Shown in pieces: positions 55,273-63,705 of a stretch of 64,000 bases of DNA (within the stretch, counting starts at the first letter, position 1; every line of letters begins with the position of its first letter). The notes beneath the pieces were generated by a model, which had not been told where the DNA came from, did no database searches, and worked only from the letters and a program-made list of their open reading frames with translations. Source of the stretch: Agrypnia vestita (taxonomy: Eukaryota > Arthropoda > Insecta > Trichoptera > Phryganeidae); contig JADDOH010003983.1 in the NCBI GenBank assembly GCA_016648135.1, forward strand, positions 111,755-175,754, given 5' to 3'. The position numbers were made by a program, and so were the translations under genes.

Positions 55273-55562
55273 GTATTCGCCATCTCGCGCCCCACTTCAC
55301 GCTTGTACCTACTTCATATTTTAAAAGTCAATGCATTGATGTTCCTTCATCATAGAGGTGAATTTGAATATTCGTCGCAGAAGTTGTGACAGAATAAATG
55401 TTTGTAATTTAATGTCTACTGTCAATCTAACTTTTCAGAATAAATATTTTAACTGTTCGAAGAATATTTTTTCTTCTTCTGTATGAAGGCTTGAACTTTG
55501 TGGTGACATTATTATTAATATAAGACGCAAATTACTTTGTTTTCACCACTTTATTAGATAAA

Positions 55563-55612
55563 AAAATCTACATGTTTCGAGAACAATGTTCTCTTCTTCA
55601 GGATTATTGTGT
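55563..55612 (-). ncRNA. Hammerhead-like ribozyme motif of PLE (copy E)
   Basis: On the - strand: AATAATC, CTGAAGA, extra A, stem II GAGAAC-ATT-GTTCTC (perfect 6 bp, different bases from copy A), GAAAC, ATGT, A, then GATTTTTTT. Stem I can pair AATC with GATT and resume after one mismatch. It is the best preserved copy: complete core and perfect stem II. Confidence 0.7.
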
Positions 55613-55710
55613 ACTAAAGATCTTAAAAGTTAAACCATGCAAATGTGTTACGGTAAAGGGGTGGGTAATGGGGTAGGTGAGCGGGGGGGGGGGGTTCGAG
55701 GTGTTAATTA

Positions 55711-55935
55711 TTATGGGTCATTTGGACAATGTGGAATGTTAAGTGGAAAAATATTCAAAATAGGATTATGCAAAAATTTCTTCTGTGTATTTATTATATT
55801 AGACTTAATATTAACGTTTTTACTAATTTCGAGTATTTCTAAATTATTAATTTGTGGTATCTTATAGTTGAAATGTAAAAATTTTAAACCTGTGTTAATA
55901 TCAAATGTATGGTCATATTCTATTAACTATTCTAT
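55711..55935 (-). pseudogene. PLE GIY-YIG protein C-terminus (second family)
   Basis: The reverse-strand frame begins in the element at the flip point and reads LIEYDHTFDINTGLKFLHFN, YKIPQINNLEILEISKNVNI, KSNIINTQKKFLHNPILNIF, PLNIPHCPNDP and TAA at 55711-55713. It aligns with the 7146-7394 fragment: DHTFDIN corresponds to DHSFDIN, GLKFL to GLQIL, and LEILEISK to LEILEIRN, which includes the conserved Glu of the nuclease. It is longer at the C-terminus by about 30 residues. This shows a second, diverged PLE lineage. The YIG part is outside the surviving piece. Confidence 0.75.
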
Positions 55936-55990
55936 TGTAGATTTTTTTATCTAATAAAGTGGTGAAAACAAAGTAATTTGTGTCTTATTT

Positions 55991-56112
55991 TAAATATTTT
56001 AGTTGTAGGTTTCTATAATTTAAATATTTTATAAGTCAAAATCAACGTCGTACATGAGTTTTTGATTTATTCTACCAGTCTCATATTAATGTCCAGACCA
56101 AAATCTCAAAAC
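55991..56112. other. Short spacer
   Basis: AT-rich. ATCTAGAC at 56113-56120 is the left target duplication of the hAT element. Confidence 0.5.
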
Positions 56113-56192
56113 ATCTAGACCAGTGTTTCCCAAACTATGGATCGCGACCCACTGGTGGGTCGCAGTCATAACACGTCTCGTCCGGTCGTGTC

Positions 56193-56673
56193 GTGTTTAT
56201 TATAGATAACGAAGTGCATTCAGATATCAATGTGGTGTCTGCAATTTTCACTCATTTAACAGAGTTAAAAAATAACTTTAACGCCAACTTCGAAGAAGAG
56301 ATAAAAAAAGTTCAACAGGATAAAATCCATTTCAAGACAACATACCGACTGAAATGTCAACAAAAGCAAGTGAAGAGCTTATTGATTTATCAGAAGATAC
56401 GTCGCCGAAAAATACTTTTAATTGCAAGCAATTAGCAAAGTTCTGGCTTTCAGTTGCTGACACTTATCCCTGCTTTTTTACGAAGCGATGAAAGTCCTCC
56501 TCCTATTCACTACCTCACGTGAAGTGGAATTTTCTGCCATGGTTTCTATTAAGACTAAATACAGAAATAAATTGGACGTATCGAATTCACTGCGATTGAA
56601 AGTGACTAAAATTGAAGTCAATGCTAATGCTGTTATGACAAAAAATAGGCAACAAATTCGTCCTTCCTATTAA
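56193..56673 (+). pseudogene. hAT transposase, C-terminal remnant
   Basis: Two frames. The first (from about 56196) reads DNEVHSDINVVSAIFTHLTE, LKNNFNANFEEEIKKVQQDK. The second (56488-56673) reads MKVLLLFTTSREVEFSAMVS, IKTKYRNKLDVSNSLRLKVT, KIEVNANAVM, the hAT dimerisation pattern (A...LL.F.T...CE..FS....IK.K.RN.L.....LR). The conserved Cys-Glu is Val-Glu here. Between them, frameshifted codons give STKASEELIDLSED and FWLSVADTYPCFF. The N-terminal BED finger and the catalytic RNase H core are missing; the left end joins directly to the C-terminal part. The resemblance is to ZBED5/Charlie-type hAT proteins. Confidence 0.8.
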
Positions 56674-56797
56674 AATATCACATATTAACATTTTTCGTAA
56701 TAAAACATTTCATTATATTCTATTTTCTTTTTTTTCTTCTTCAAATATAGCAAAATTATTTTGTGGTGACATAATTATAATTTATATAAAATAACTT

Positions 56798-56992
56798 AGT
56801 AGCTTGTTGGTCTTGTGGTTAGGACACTCGCCTCGTGATCCAAAGGTCGCAGGTTCGAACCTCACTTCAGACTAGCAAGTTAGTCCTATTTCCATAGCAC
56901 AAGCATTTAGCTTAGTTTGAAAATAGTAAGGATATTGATGTGACACGTATTCCGTCTTCGCATCTCTATTTAAAAAAAAAAAAAAAAAAAAA
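56798..56992 (+). mobile_element. tRNA-derived SINE, complete
   Basis: tRNA-like head AGCTTGTTGGTCTTGTGGTT with A-box-like TTGTGGTTAGG and B box GGTTCGAACCTC, a body (GCATTTAGCTTAGTTTGAAA, ATTGATGTGACACGTATTCC) and a 21-bp poly-A (56972-56992). It interrupts the left terminus of the nested PLE between ATAACTTA and ACACCACTT; the uninterrupted sequence is visible at 6.92-6.95 kb. Confidence 0.85.
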
Positions 56993-57012
56993 CACCACTT
57001 TTTTATTGAAAA

Positions 57013-57058
57013 ATAATTCAACATGTTTCGAAGCAAATGGCTTCTTCGTCATGATAAC
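57013..57058 (-). ncRNA. Hammerhead-like motif of PLE (copy B), damaged
   Basis: - strand: ATGACGA (first core base C changed to A), extra A, GAAGCC-ATT-TGCTTC, GAAAC, ATGT, T, GA. Stem II has one mismatch. Probably inactive. Confidence 0.55.
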
Positions 57059-57362
57059 AAAAATAAAATTTGAAAATCGAAATATTAATAAAGTTATATA
57101 TGGAAAATGAATAATATAAAGTACCTACTTAACATGAAAATAAATTTAAAAGATAAATTATACAGAATCACAGTTTGATAAATTAGAAATTTTGTAAATA
57201 AAAAAGAGTGTTAATTAGGTGTTAATCAGGTTCTTTTTGCAAATAGTTATCTTTTAAATTTATTTTCATGTTAAGTAGGTACTTTATATTATTAATTTTC
57301 CATATACAACTTTTTTAATATTTTGATTATCTATACCTACTTCGATTTTTAAATTTTATTTT

Positions 57363-57411
57363 TGTTATCCTGACGAAGAAGCCATTGGCTTCGATACATG
57401 TTGAATTTTTT
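57363..57411 (+). ncRNA. Hammerhead-like motif of PLE (copy C), damaged
   Basis: CTGACGA, extra A, GAAGCC-ATT-GGCTTC perfect, then GATAC instead of GAAAC, ATGT, T, GA. A single A-to-T change hits the conserved GAAA. Confidence 0.55.
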
Positions 57412-57584
57412 TCAATAAAAAAGTGGTGTTTACAAAGTTATTTTATATAAATTATTTTCTTTTTTTCTTAATTGTCTTTCGCATGGTTACAATATGAATT
57501 GGGAAAATGTGAGGCAGGAGGTGGATTCTGAATTTTTTTTGGTGGGTCGCGGTCCTGTCAACTTTGGGAACCACTGATCTAGAC

Positions 57585-57735
57585 CATTTAAGAAAGACAA
57601 TCGAATTAGTATGTGTAAGCCGTGCATACGAGGCACTCTGTTTCATTGTGTTGGTGTTAATACCGTAAAAACCAACAAAACGAAACAATGTGCGTAGTAC
57701 GCACGACGGCTTACACATACTAATTTGAAAAAAGG
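57585..57735. repeat. Foldback repeat family D, diverged copy
   Basis: CATTTAAGAAAGACAATCGA, ATTAGTATGTGTAAGCCGTG...GTTGGTGTTAATACCG...ACGGCTTACACATACTAATT. The left tip was split off by the hAT insertion (AACATCTAGAC on the other side). Confidence 0.7.
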
Positions 57736-58233
57736 TGCACATGGTACTAAGATTTGTCTCCACTAAAATTCTGAGACTTATCTCATTGTATCTTATTCCG
57801 TGGACATGGACCATAATGAGTGGGTTAATTACGATATCTAAAATTTAGTCTATGAACTAAAAATGCATATTTCCAATCGATCAAAACTAACCGCGTCATT
57901 GAGAAAACATTTTTATAAACAATTTCGTTTGATTATCAGGATGTTTAAAATTGTCTAATTTCAACATACATTACAAATCTGCATAATTCCCGGGATATCT
58001 ACGCAATACTTTTTCTCAAATACGAAGAAATTTTTGTGTATAAAATTCTGTCTGAGTTTTCTAATTTAAGGATCTCTTACAAAATCTATATGTAGGAGGT
58101 TTGACCAAAACAGTGAAATTGTTTCGCGGGCTGTGTAAGTATTTATTTTATGTTGTGTTTTTACAACTTTCCCCTAACGTATCTTGACATTGGTAGCCGT
58201 ATTAGTTCCTTGCTTTATTTTTGGCTGTCAAAG
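57736..58233. other. No gene seen
   Basis: AT-rich, single copy. TTACT at 58234-58238 is the left target duplication of the LTR. Confidence 0.35.
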
Positions 58234-58238
58234 TTACT

Positions 58239-58689
58239 TGGGAGACAAATGAACACCTGAAGTTTATTATAACAGTTTTATTTGACCACGAAAGTCACTG
58301 TATACTTAACTGGGGTAGCATTATGTAATTCGCACTAATTTTATACTCTTCACTTGAGAATCTTTCATTTGTCTGGAACGCTCTGTACTGGTCTTCTAGA
58401 ATATTCGCACGTTTGTGATCGACTCTGTTCACTGTGGAAAGCCCTACAGGTACTCTCGTAACCTGTTTTCGCTGATCGCTTGTAATTTGGACTAGTCGCT
58501 GATTTCGCTGGTATCCGATTCTATGTAATCGCAGAACTGTCATAATAAGCTGAACTGCATAGCGGTTATGTCGCCCTTTATATAGAAAATATCATTTCGC
58601 TAACCAGTACGATCGTTCCAGCTTGCGTTCCAGTATGATCTTGTGTATTCTAAGACTTTCGAAGCATTCCAGACGCACGAGCCGTTTCA
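58239..58689 (-). mobile_element. Solo LTR of an LTR retrotransposon (Ty3/gypsy-like)
   Basis: 451 bp, TG...CA ends (+ strand TGGGAGACAAATG ... GAGCCGTTTCA), flanked by perfect 5-bp duplications TTACT (58234-58238, 58690-58694). Read on the - strand it has a TATA box (TATATAAAG, near 58.58 kb) and later an AATAAA signal (near 58.28 kb) in the right order, giving orientation. No internal region remains, so two LTRs recombined. A 5-bp duplication fits Ty3/gypsy or BEL. Confidence 0.85.
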
Positions 58690-58694
58690 TTACT

Positions 58695-59350
58695 TGATTA
58701 TTTATTTATCAACGCCTTAGTGGGCTTTAACACTAGTGTTTAGCGGGGGCGTGCAGTGAGAACAAGAAGCATGAGTTTTTCCAAAGCATGTATTTTAAAA
58801 AGGAACCGAAACAAGAGATACTTATATCTCGTAATAATCCAGTCACAATAATTAACATATTATTCAGATTTTAATATTTCATATTATTCTGTCAGATATT
58901 TAATTTCGATTTTTTTTTCCAAATCTGTGTTTATTTATGCTTACTCTTCTCACAGCACGCCCCTGCTGTTTAGCTACAATAATTGGGCCTAATAAACCAA
59001 AAAAATAATAGATAGAAATAAAACATTCTTAAATGAGAAATGTAAAATCATCAAAACACTTAAAAATGAATAAATATTTTCAAAAATGATAAGTATAAAA
59101 GTAAACAGTAATAATTAAAACCTTTAACAAATATAATAAGATAAAATAAAAATAAAAAACCAATACACCAGATAAATATGATAAAAAATATAATAAACCA
59201 AAAAATTATTAGATAGGAATATGTGATTATATGTGGTTCTTCTTGATTTACGTTTAAGTACAATGGGCCTCCCATTTTGCCCTTACGCCCATTTTTCCAG
59301 GTACGCCACCGGTCACCGGTAACCAACTTTTTTGATTCTAATGAACGCAA
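58695..59350 (-). repeat. LINE 3' region, CAACGCCC family (copy 3), interrupted
   Basis: TTTATTTATCAACGCCTTAG, TGGGCTTTAACAC is the terminus; a MITE (58744-58965) follows almost at once. The LINE 3' UTR-like A-rich DNA continues with AATACACCAGATAAATATG and ATAATAAACCAAAAAATTAT, as in copy 2 at 22.92-22.97 kb. The distal end (59.22-59.35 kb) is less AT-rich and may be the end of the ORF. Confidence 0.5.
58744..58965. mobile_element. hAT-type MITE, CAGGGGCGTGCAGTGAGAA family (copy 2)
   Basis: Ends CGGGGGCGTGCAGTGAGAAC and TTCTCACAGCACGCCCCTG, flanked by GTGTTTAG (58736-58743) and CTGTTTAG (58966-58973), 7 of 8 matching. 222 bp. Same family as 38934-39088, which is shorter inside. Confidence 0.8.
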
Positions 59351-59770
59351 TCACGCTCTTGTTTAATTGGTGAAATAACTATGAAGCGAAATGAACAATT
59401 AGACTTTTGGTTTAATGGCGCGTGACCGCACGAGCTAAGATCTGCTCAAATGTTGTGTTTCCTTCCTCAGTCGCGCGCTCCAGAAATGAAGAAGATAAAC
59501 TTCTTCAAAGCATTCCTGCAGATAAGCCCGTTGGAAGGGTGCCAGGGTGCCCCCTGCGCCATTAGGTATCACTCAGATGATTCCTATTCGACTTTTCAAC
59601 CGGCTATAATGGCTCAATTCAAGTCGTTTTCGTATAGTTTATCTTATTTAAACCTTGTTGGAATAAAAATTATTTTTTAAAAAATATATAATGTTCGTAT
59701 CAAAAACCTTTCATATACATATTACTATAGTCTCTGTTAGAGACATCTGTTGATTTTTTTTTCATTAACA
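59351..59770. other. Single-copy, GC-richer DNA with a possible splice acceptor
   Basis: TTGTGTTTCCTTCCTCAG ending at 59470 is a strong acceptor-like site. Continuing the phase-1 frame of the 39955-40048 exon gives ARSRNEEDKLLQSIPADKPV and then GRVPGCPLRH before a stop at about 59564. No domain is recognised, no clear donor follows. It may be a terminal or alternative exon, or chance. Confidence 0.25.
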
Positions 59771-60500
59771 GGTTAGTATACACAGCTTTCGTAACTAGTA
59801 ATGATACCTCTATATTTTATTTTATAATAAAGCGGATTTTTTTAGCAATATTCCTTTTTTGATATTCTTTCGAATTATTAAATATATGTGCTAGAATGCG
59901 CCTGAAAACGAATATTTTCAATTTTTAACTTTAATATTTTTATATGAAAGTATGTTCTAAGAACACAGTTACTGGATTTTGTTCCCAAAGGGATGATTAA
60001 TTAATTAAGGATAAATTATAGAAGTCTCACAGAGACGAAGTTAATTTATATAAGAGAAAAGTGGATGGAAGTCTTCTATACGATGGCTCAGGGCTTACAG
60101 CCTGTTCAATGCAACGTTCACAACATCTACACATTATCAAATTTTAAAAGTTCTATATGTCTATCCATCCATTCCATCCACTTATCTTAATTAAAAATTA
60201 TTTTATTAAATTTCTTCAACGAACTTATTATTTAACCACATTAGTATAAATTTTTCAATCATAGCAAAATAACTTTGCGGAAAAATTATTAATATTAATA
60301 AACACTTTCTATTAATTAAGACAAATTATATTATATGTCTCACATACTGTATTTATATGGGAAAGCATTTATGGAAGTCTATCTGGACTGGCTCAAGTGT
60401 CACTTTACACAATGCGATGTTCACCGATACCACCCAAGAACAACCACACATCCATCAAATTATGAATGTTGTATATTATATAACCTTGTATATTGTAATA
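59771..60500. repeat. Family A complex (two partial copies)
   Basis: 59.94-60.17 kb: GTATGTTCTAAGAACACAGT, TACTGGATTTTGTTCCCAAA, GTCTCACAGAGACGAAG, GATGGCTCAGGGCTTACAGC, AATGCAACGTTCACAAC. 60.30-60.45 kb: a second partial copy with ATTAAGACAAATTATATTAT, GGCTCAAGTGTCACTTTACA, CAATGCGATGTTCACCGATA. Confidence 0.6.
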
Positions 60501-60689
60501 GATAGTTGTATATTGTATTGCAACGTATTTTACACGTTAAATGGTATATATAGATGTCGCCGCTGGTAAACGAGACTCACATTTTTTTTGACTAGGCTAT
60601 GAAGCAATATTCTTTTTTAAATTTATTTATGATGTTCATCCCAATTTTTGATATAAACACTACACTTTGATATAAATACGCCTGAAGAT
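60501..60689. other. No gene seen
   Basis: AT-rich; may be further family A interior. Confidence 0.3.
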
Positions 60690-60718
60690 TAATTAAAAAA
60701 ATTTACTCCTTTTTCATG

Positions 60719-60760
60719 CTAAAAATTTTAGAAATAGAAAAAGCGTTAATAAATAAATAA
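60719..60760 (+). pseudogene. PLE protein, last codons
   Basis: LKILEIEKALINK and TAA. It lines up with KLEILEIRNSVNS* of the element at 7.15 kb, including the conserved Glu. Too short to call alone; supported by its place about 190 bp 5' of a hammerhead-like motif. Confidence 0.5.
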
Positions 60761-60950
60761 AGTAAAAACAAATTCAATAGAACCTCAAGGGAAGAGCTAA
60801 TTAAAATAGTATTAATATTATAAACAAGCAGGTCCTTTACACAAATAGGTACCTTTTAAATTTGTTTTCAGATTAGTTATTAAAATTTTATACATTATTA
60901 TTTTTTGTTAATGTTGTCTATACATCCAGTTTTAATTTTTAGTATACGTA

Positions 60951-61000
60951 GTATCCTGATGAAGGGACTATTGGCCCCGAAACATGTTGATTATTCAATA
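60951..61000 (+). ncRNA. Hammerhead-like ribozyme motif of PLE (copy F)
   Basis: GTATC, CTGATGA, extra A, GGGACT-ATT-GGCCCC, GAAAC, ATGT, T, GATTATT. The core is intact. Stem II keeps the three G-C pairs next to the core but has lost one inner pair. Stem I can pair ATC with GAT. Confidence 0.6.
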
Positions 61001-61025
61001 AATTGTGATTTTGTTCAAAATGTTT

Positions 61026-61640
61026 TATTTTTTCATTAGTTTCATTTTAAAAACAGTTTCAGAAAAAAAACTTTCATAAGGGTAATAAAAACCATGCCTA
61101 AACATAAAATTAAGGGAAACCCGGGTAAATTGGATACTTTAAGCTATTTTTGGTTATAATCGATTAGTTATAACTGGAGAAATTGAAACAAATATTTATG
61201 ATCAGTCTTTATTCTAAGGACTTAAAATTTTATAATATTTTTCCTTAATAAGGCCAAGTTAACATAAATTGCAAACTATCCACTTTGCCTGGGACCCCAG
61301 TATTCATTTTACTGGCAACTATTCAAGCGATTGAGATTGTAGATATATTATTTATCTATGGATTGAAGCATCCGATGTTTGAGAATTATATATCCAATGT
61401 CGAACCTCTATTCATTCATCTTTTGAGATCAGGTGCAGTGTGAGCCAATATAATTCGATGACAGTTGATCGTTACTGTTTTTTATCGCTTGATGATTGAA
61501 CATGCCAAAAATAAAGTGACGAATATGTGTGGAATATTGCTGTATTTTTCTTCATCGTGTATTTGTTATTTTTTAGCTTTACTACCAGCATCGCCAGAGA
61601 TTTGGAATGTTGTACCTATATATTAATTTCACATTCCCTT
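61026..61640. other. No gene seen
   Basis: AT-rich single-copy DNA. Confidence 0.35.
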
Positions 61641-61643
61641 ATA

Positions 61644-62054
61644 CAGTAGAACCTCTTTAATTTTAAATTCAAAGCATCCAAAAAACATTTCGAATTATTC
61701 GGAACCCCGTTAATTCGAAGTTCAGGGCAAGAAAAAAATCGCGATGTGGTTGCGAAATTGGTTTAAAACTCATGAAAAAAGACAATAACGTCGTGAAAAC
61801 GTCTGTATTTTTCCATATTTCGAAAACGCAATATTGCGACATTTGTATTTACGAAATAGTCTATATTGACATATTTGTTGTACTCGCTTGGCAAAAATCG
61901 AAATATTTTTTCAATTTCGTCTAATTTCAAAATAATTTCTAATTATGTGACCTAAAATGTATTGATTTACGGCGCAAGGGGCTAAAAATTATTTCGAATT
62001 AAGAATTACCAGGGTTTTCGATTTATTGGGGTTCGAATTAAGGGGGTTTTAGTG
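61644..62054. mobile_element. Pogo/Tigger-like MITE
   Basis: Ends CAGTAGAACCTCTTTAATT and its inverse AATTAAGGGGGTTTTAGTG (imperfect), flanked by TA (61642-61643, 62055-62056). Inner direct/inverted words TTCGAATTATTCGGAACCCC and TATTGGGGTTCGAATTAAGG are subterminal repeats. The CAGT ends, TA target and internal TTCGAATT words fit pogo-type Tc1/mariner relatives. 411 bp, no coding. Confidence 0.75.
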
Positions 62055-62160
62055 TATTTTACCGCGAAACCTTGAAATAAAAATTCTTACAAGACAAAAA
62101 AAGACCGAAAACAATCAAATCATTGCAAATTCTTTATTTTATCTCTCAGTAGATTACAAT
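62055..62160. other. Short spacer
   Basis: No feature recognised. Confidence 0.4.
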
Positions 62161-62530
62161 CACAAACCATCAAAATATATACAGGGTTATTTGTAAAACA
62201 TTAATAACCTCGCAGGACTATATTCCTCCCTTGATTATGAGGCGAAAACGCTCAAGCTATTGTGACCTAATATCAATAGTTAAGGAGATATGCGACATCA
62301 AAGTTTGCATTTTTTTTCAATATTTCCGACTTTTTTTTGTAAAACGTTGGACTATCATTACAGTAACTCATATCGATTACGAAAAATTCATTCGTTTCAA
62401 TACAAGTTAAATAAAATGATAAAAACCCTGAAAAAATTCCAATTGGAATGTTTTCCAATTGGAATTCAAAGGTTTTTATTTTTTTATTTGACTTGTATTA
62501 AAGGGAATGAATTTTTCATATTGTAGATGT
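62161..62530. repeat. Repeat family E, long foldback copy
   Basis: ATATACAGGGTTATTTG terminus, GAGATATGCGACATCAAAGT, TTGCATTTTTTTTCAATATT, then a palindromic centre: CATTCGTTTCAATACAAGTT, AAATTCCAATTGGAATG..., TTTATTTGACTTGTATTAAA, GGGAATGAATTTT. It shows the terminus and the centre together, so it is the most complete copy. Confidence 0.65.
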
Positions 62531-62839
62531 AGTAGAAAAATGTAGTAAAAAATCCTCTAAACATTTCACTACAATTTAAAAAAAGTTCAAATTAACCAGG
62601 TGCGGGTTTTATTTTTTTCCAAATCATTTTTACGGCATTACAACTGAACTAGAAGTGCAGTCTTATATCTTGGCCACCCTGCACCGCACGTACCACAATG
62701 CGGAAATGAAACGTCGTATAAATTCCGAGAATAATGAATATAGCTTTAAGAGTTGCTATTTATATACATGGCGAATGTCTAATCGAATGCATAAGGTTTG
62801 ATATCAGTCGCAAGTGACAGTTCCATTTATCACAGCCGT
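62531..62839. other. No gene seen
   Basis: 62.64-62.83 kb is GC-richer and single copy. GTGGATTG at 62840-62847 is the left duplication of the next element. Confidence 0.35.
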
Positions 62840-62847
62840 GTGGATTG

Positions 62848-63355
62848 TAGTGATGGGTACTAACTACTACAATGTAGTACTACATTACATTGAAGTGTAG
62901 ACTTCACACCTTTTAAAGTGTAGTGCACACTACAAAATACACACACTTAAAATTATTGAAAGTACAGCTGCCGGCAAACTTCTTGAAAAACTTTACACTT
63001 AACAAATAGTACCTACATTTTTTATGTAATATTTTTGGGAAGTCAATGTAGATAAATGAAGAAATTTTTGGAAATCGAAACAAACACCCCCCCCGACTGA
63101 ATGAAGAAATCTCCGGAAACTGAAACAACCCCCCCCTGGTTTTGAAAATTTTCTAGGTAGCACACTTTTCAAGAAGCGCTTCTTGTAGGTCATTGCAATT
63201 TTGTAGTACTACAATTAATTCACTTCATTAGTACTACAATTAGTTCACTTCATGTAGTTTTTACTACAAATGTAGTGTACACTTTGTAGCCTTCAAACTG
63301 GTGAACGTGTGTGTGTTGTAGTCTTCATTTTGAAATGTAGTTTTTCCCTTCGCTA
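62848..63355. mobile_element. hAT-type MITE, TGTAGT family
   Basis: Ends TAGTGATGGG and CCCTTCGCTA, flanked by perfect 8-bp duplications GTGGATTG (62840-62847, 63356-63363). Many TGTAGT/ACTACA words cluster in both outer quarters and look like transposase-binding repeats. The inside holds GCCGGCAAACTTCTTGAAAA and two C-rich tracts (63087-63095, 63128-63136). 508 bp, no transposase. Confidence 0.88.
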
Positions 63356-63363
63356 GTGGATTG

Positions 63364-63697
63364 GCAAGACCACGGTCGAACTGTAGAACGATGCCCGAAC
63401 AGTAACTGGACTGTACCGCCCGAGTACCTACGCAATGCACATTTTAACGACTCCACATCGATTTGATGACCGATTCTGATCCGAACTTAGCATCCAATCG
63501 CTGGTAGCTCTATTTACGGCACTTTTGTGAAAAATTAAGCTGGTTTTAAAGTTTAGACGAGCGGTGAATGTTTATGTACGAACTGGTGTTATTAAACTAG
63601 AATTTTGTGAGCGTGCAGTAAACTATAAGTGTTCTCAAACTTTTGATAAAATGTAAACTTGTCGTATGCTGATTGTCACATAAATTATAAAAAAAGA
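63364..63697. other. No gene seen
   Basis: Single copy; the first ~130 bp are GC-richer (GACTGTACCGCCCGAGTACC). TATAAGAG at 63698-63705 is the presumed target duplication of the next element. Confidence 0.35.
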
Positions 63698-63705
63698 TAT
63701 AAGAG

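Larger units (their letters stand above)
55508..55990 (-). mobile_element. Penelope-like element, second family, 3' part with inverted end
   Basis: From the left: ACTTTGTGGTGACATTATTA, inverted terminus TTTGTTTTCACCACTTTATT, hammerhead-like motif (55563-55610), a G-rich tract, then the C-terminal coding part (55711-55935, - strand). At about 55936 the sequence flips and GATTTTTTTATCTAATAAAG, TGGTGAAAACAAAGTAATTT follows in + orientation. An inverted, truncated second copy joined to the first is a known PLE insertion pattern. Confidence 0.75.
56736..57455. mobile_element. Penelope-like element, inverted pair nested in hAT
   Basis: Left copy (- strand): CTTCAAATATAGCAAAATTA, TTTGTGGTGACATAATTATA, terminus, hammerhead-like motif, 3' UTR up to about 57155. 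Right copy (+ strand): from TTATACAGAATCACAGTTTG (the NYTESQF codons of the PLE protein) through 3' UTR, a hammerhead-like motif and AAAAAAGTGGTGTTTACAAA. Flanks TATTTTCTTTTTTT at both sides look like the target duplication. Same family as 6.89-7.40 kb. Confidence 0.75.
56121..57576 (+). mobile_element. hAT deletion derivative (copy 1), with nested PLE and SINE
   Basis: Ends CAGTGTTTCCCAAACTATGG and TTTGGGAACCACTG, with perfect 8-bp duplications ATCTAGAC (56113-56120 and 57577-57584). GCGACCCACTGGTGGGTCGC follows the left end and GGTGGGTCGCGG precedes the right end. Inside is only the C-terminal part of the transposase, then a PLE insertion (about 56736-57455) that itself holds a SINE. The element landed in a family D repeat, whose remainder continues to the right. 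Confidence 0.9.
60690..61025 (+). mobile_element. Penelope-like element, third remnant (3' end)
   Basis: Carries the last codons of a PLE protein (60719-60760), a 3' UTR phrase AGCAGGTCCTTTACACAAAT parallel to TCAGGTCCTTTTTGCAAATA of the 7 kb element, the hammerhead-like motif at 60951-60998, and TTATTCAATAAATTGTGATT, TTGTTCAAAATG at the end. Diverged from both other lineages. Confidence 0.65.

Noticed and set aside
55681..55695. G12 tract as a G-quadruplex or regulatory site
   Set aside because: A single uninterrupted run inside the 3' UTR of a dead PLE; a replication-slippage tract is a sufficient explanation.
58295..58543. 82-codon open frame on the - strand
   Set aside because: Lies entirely inside the solo LTR, where no protein is expected.
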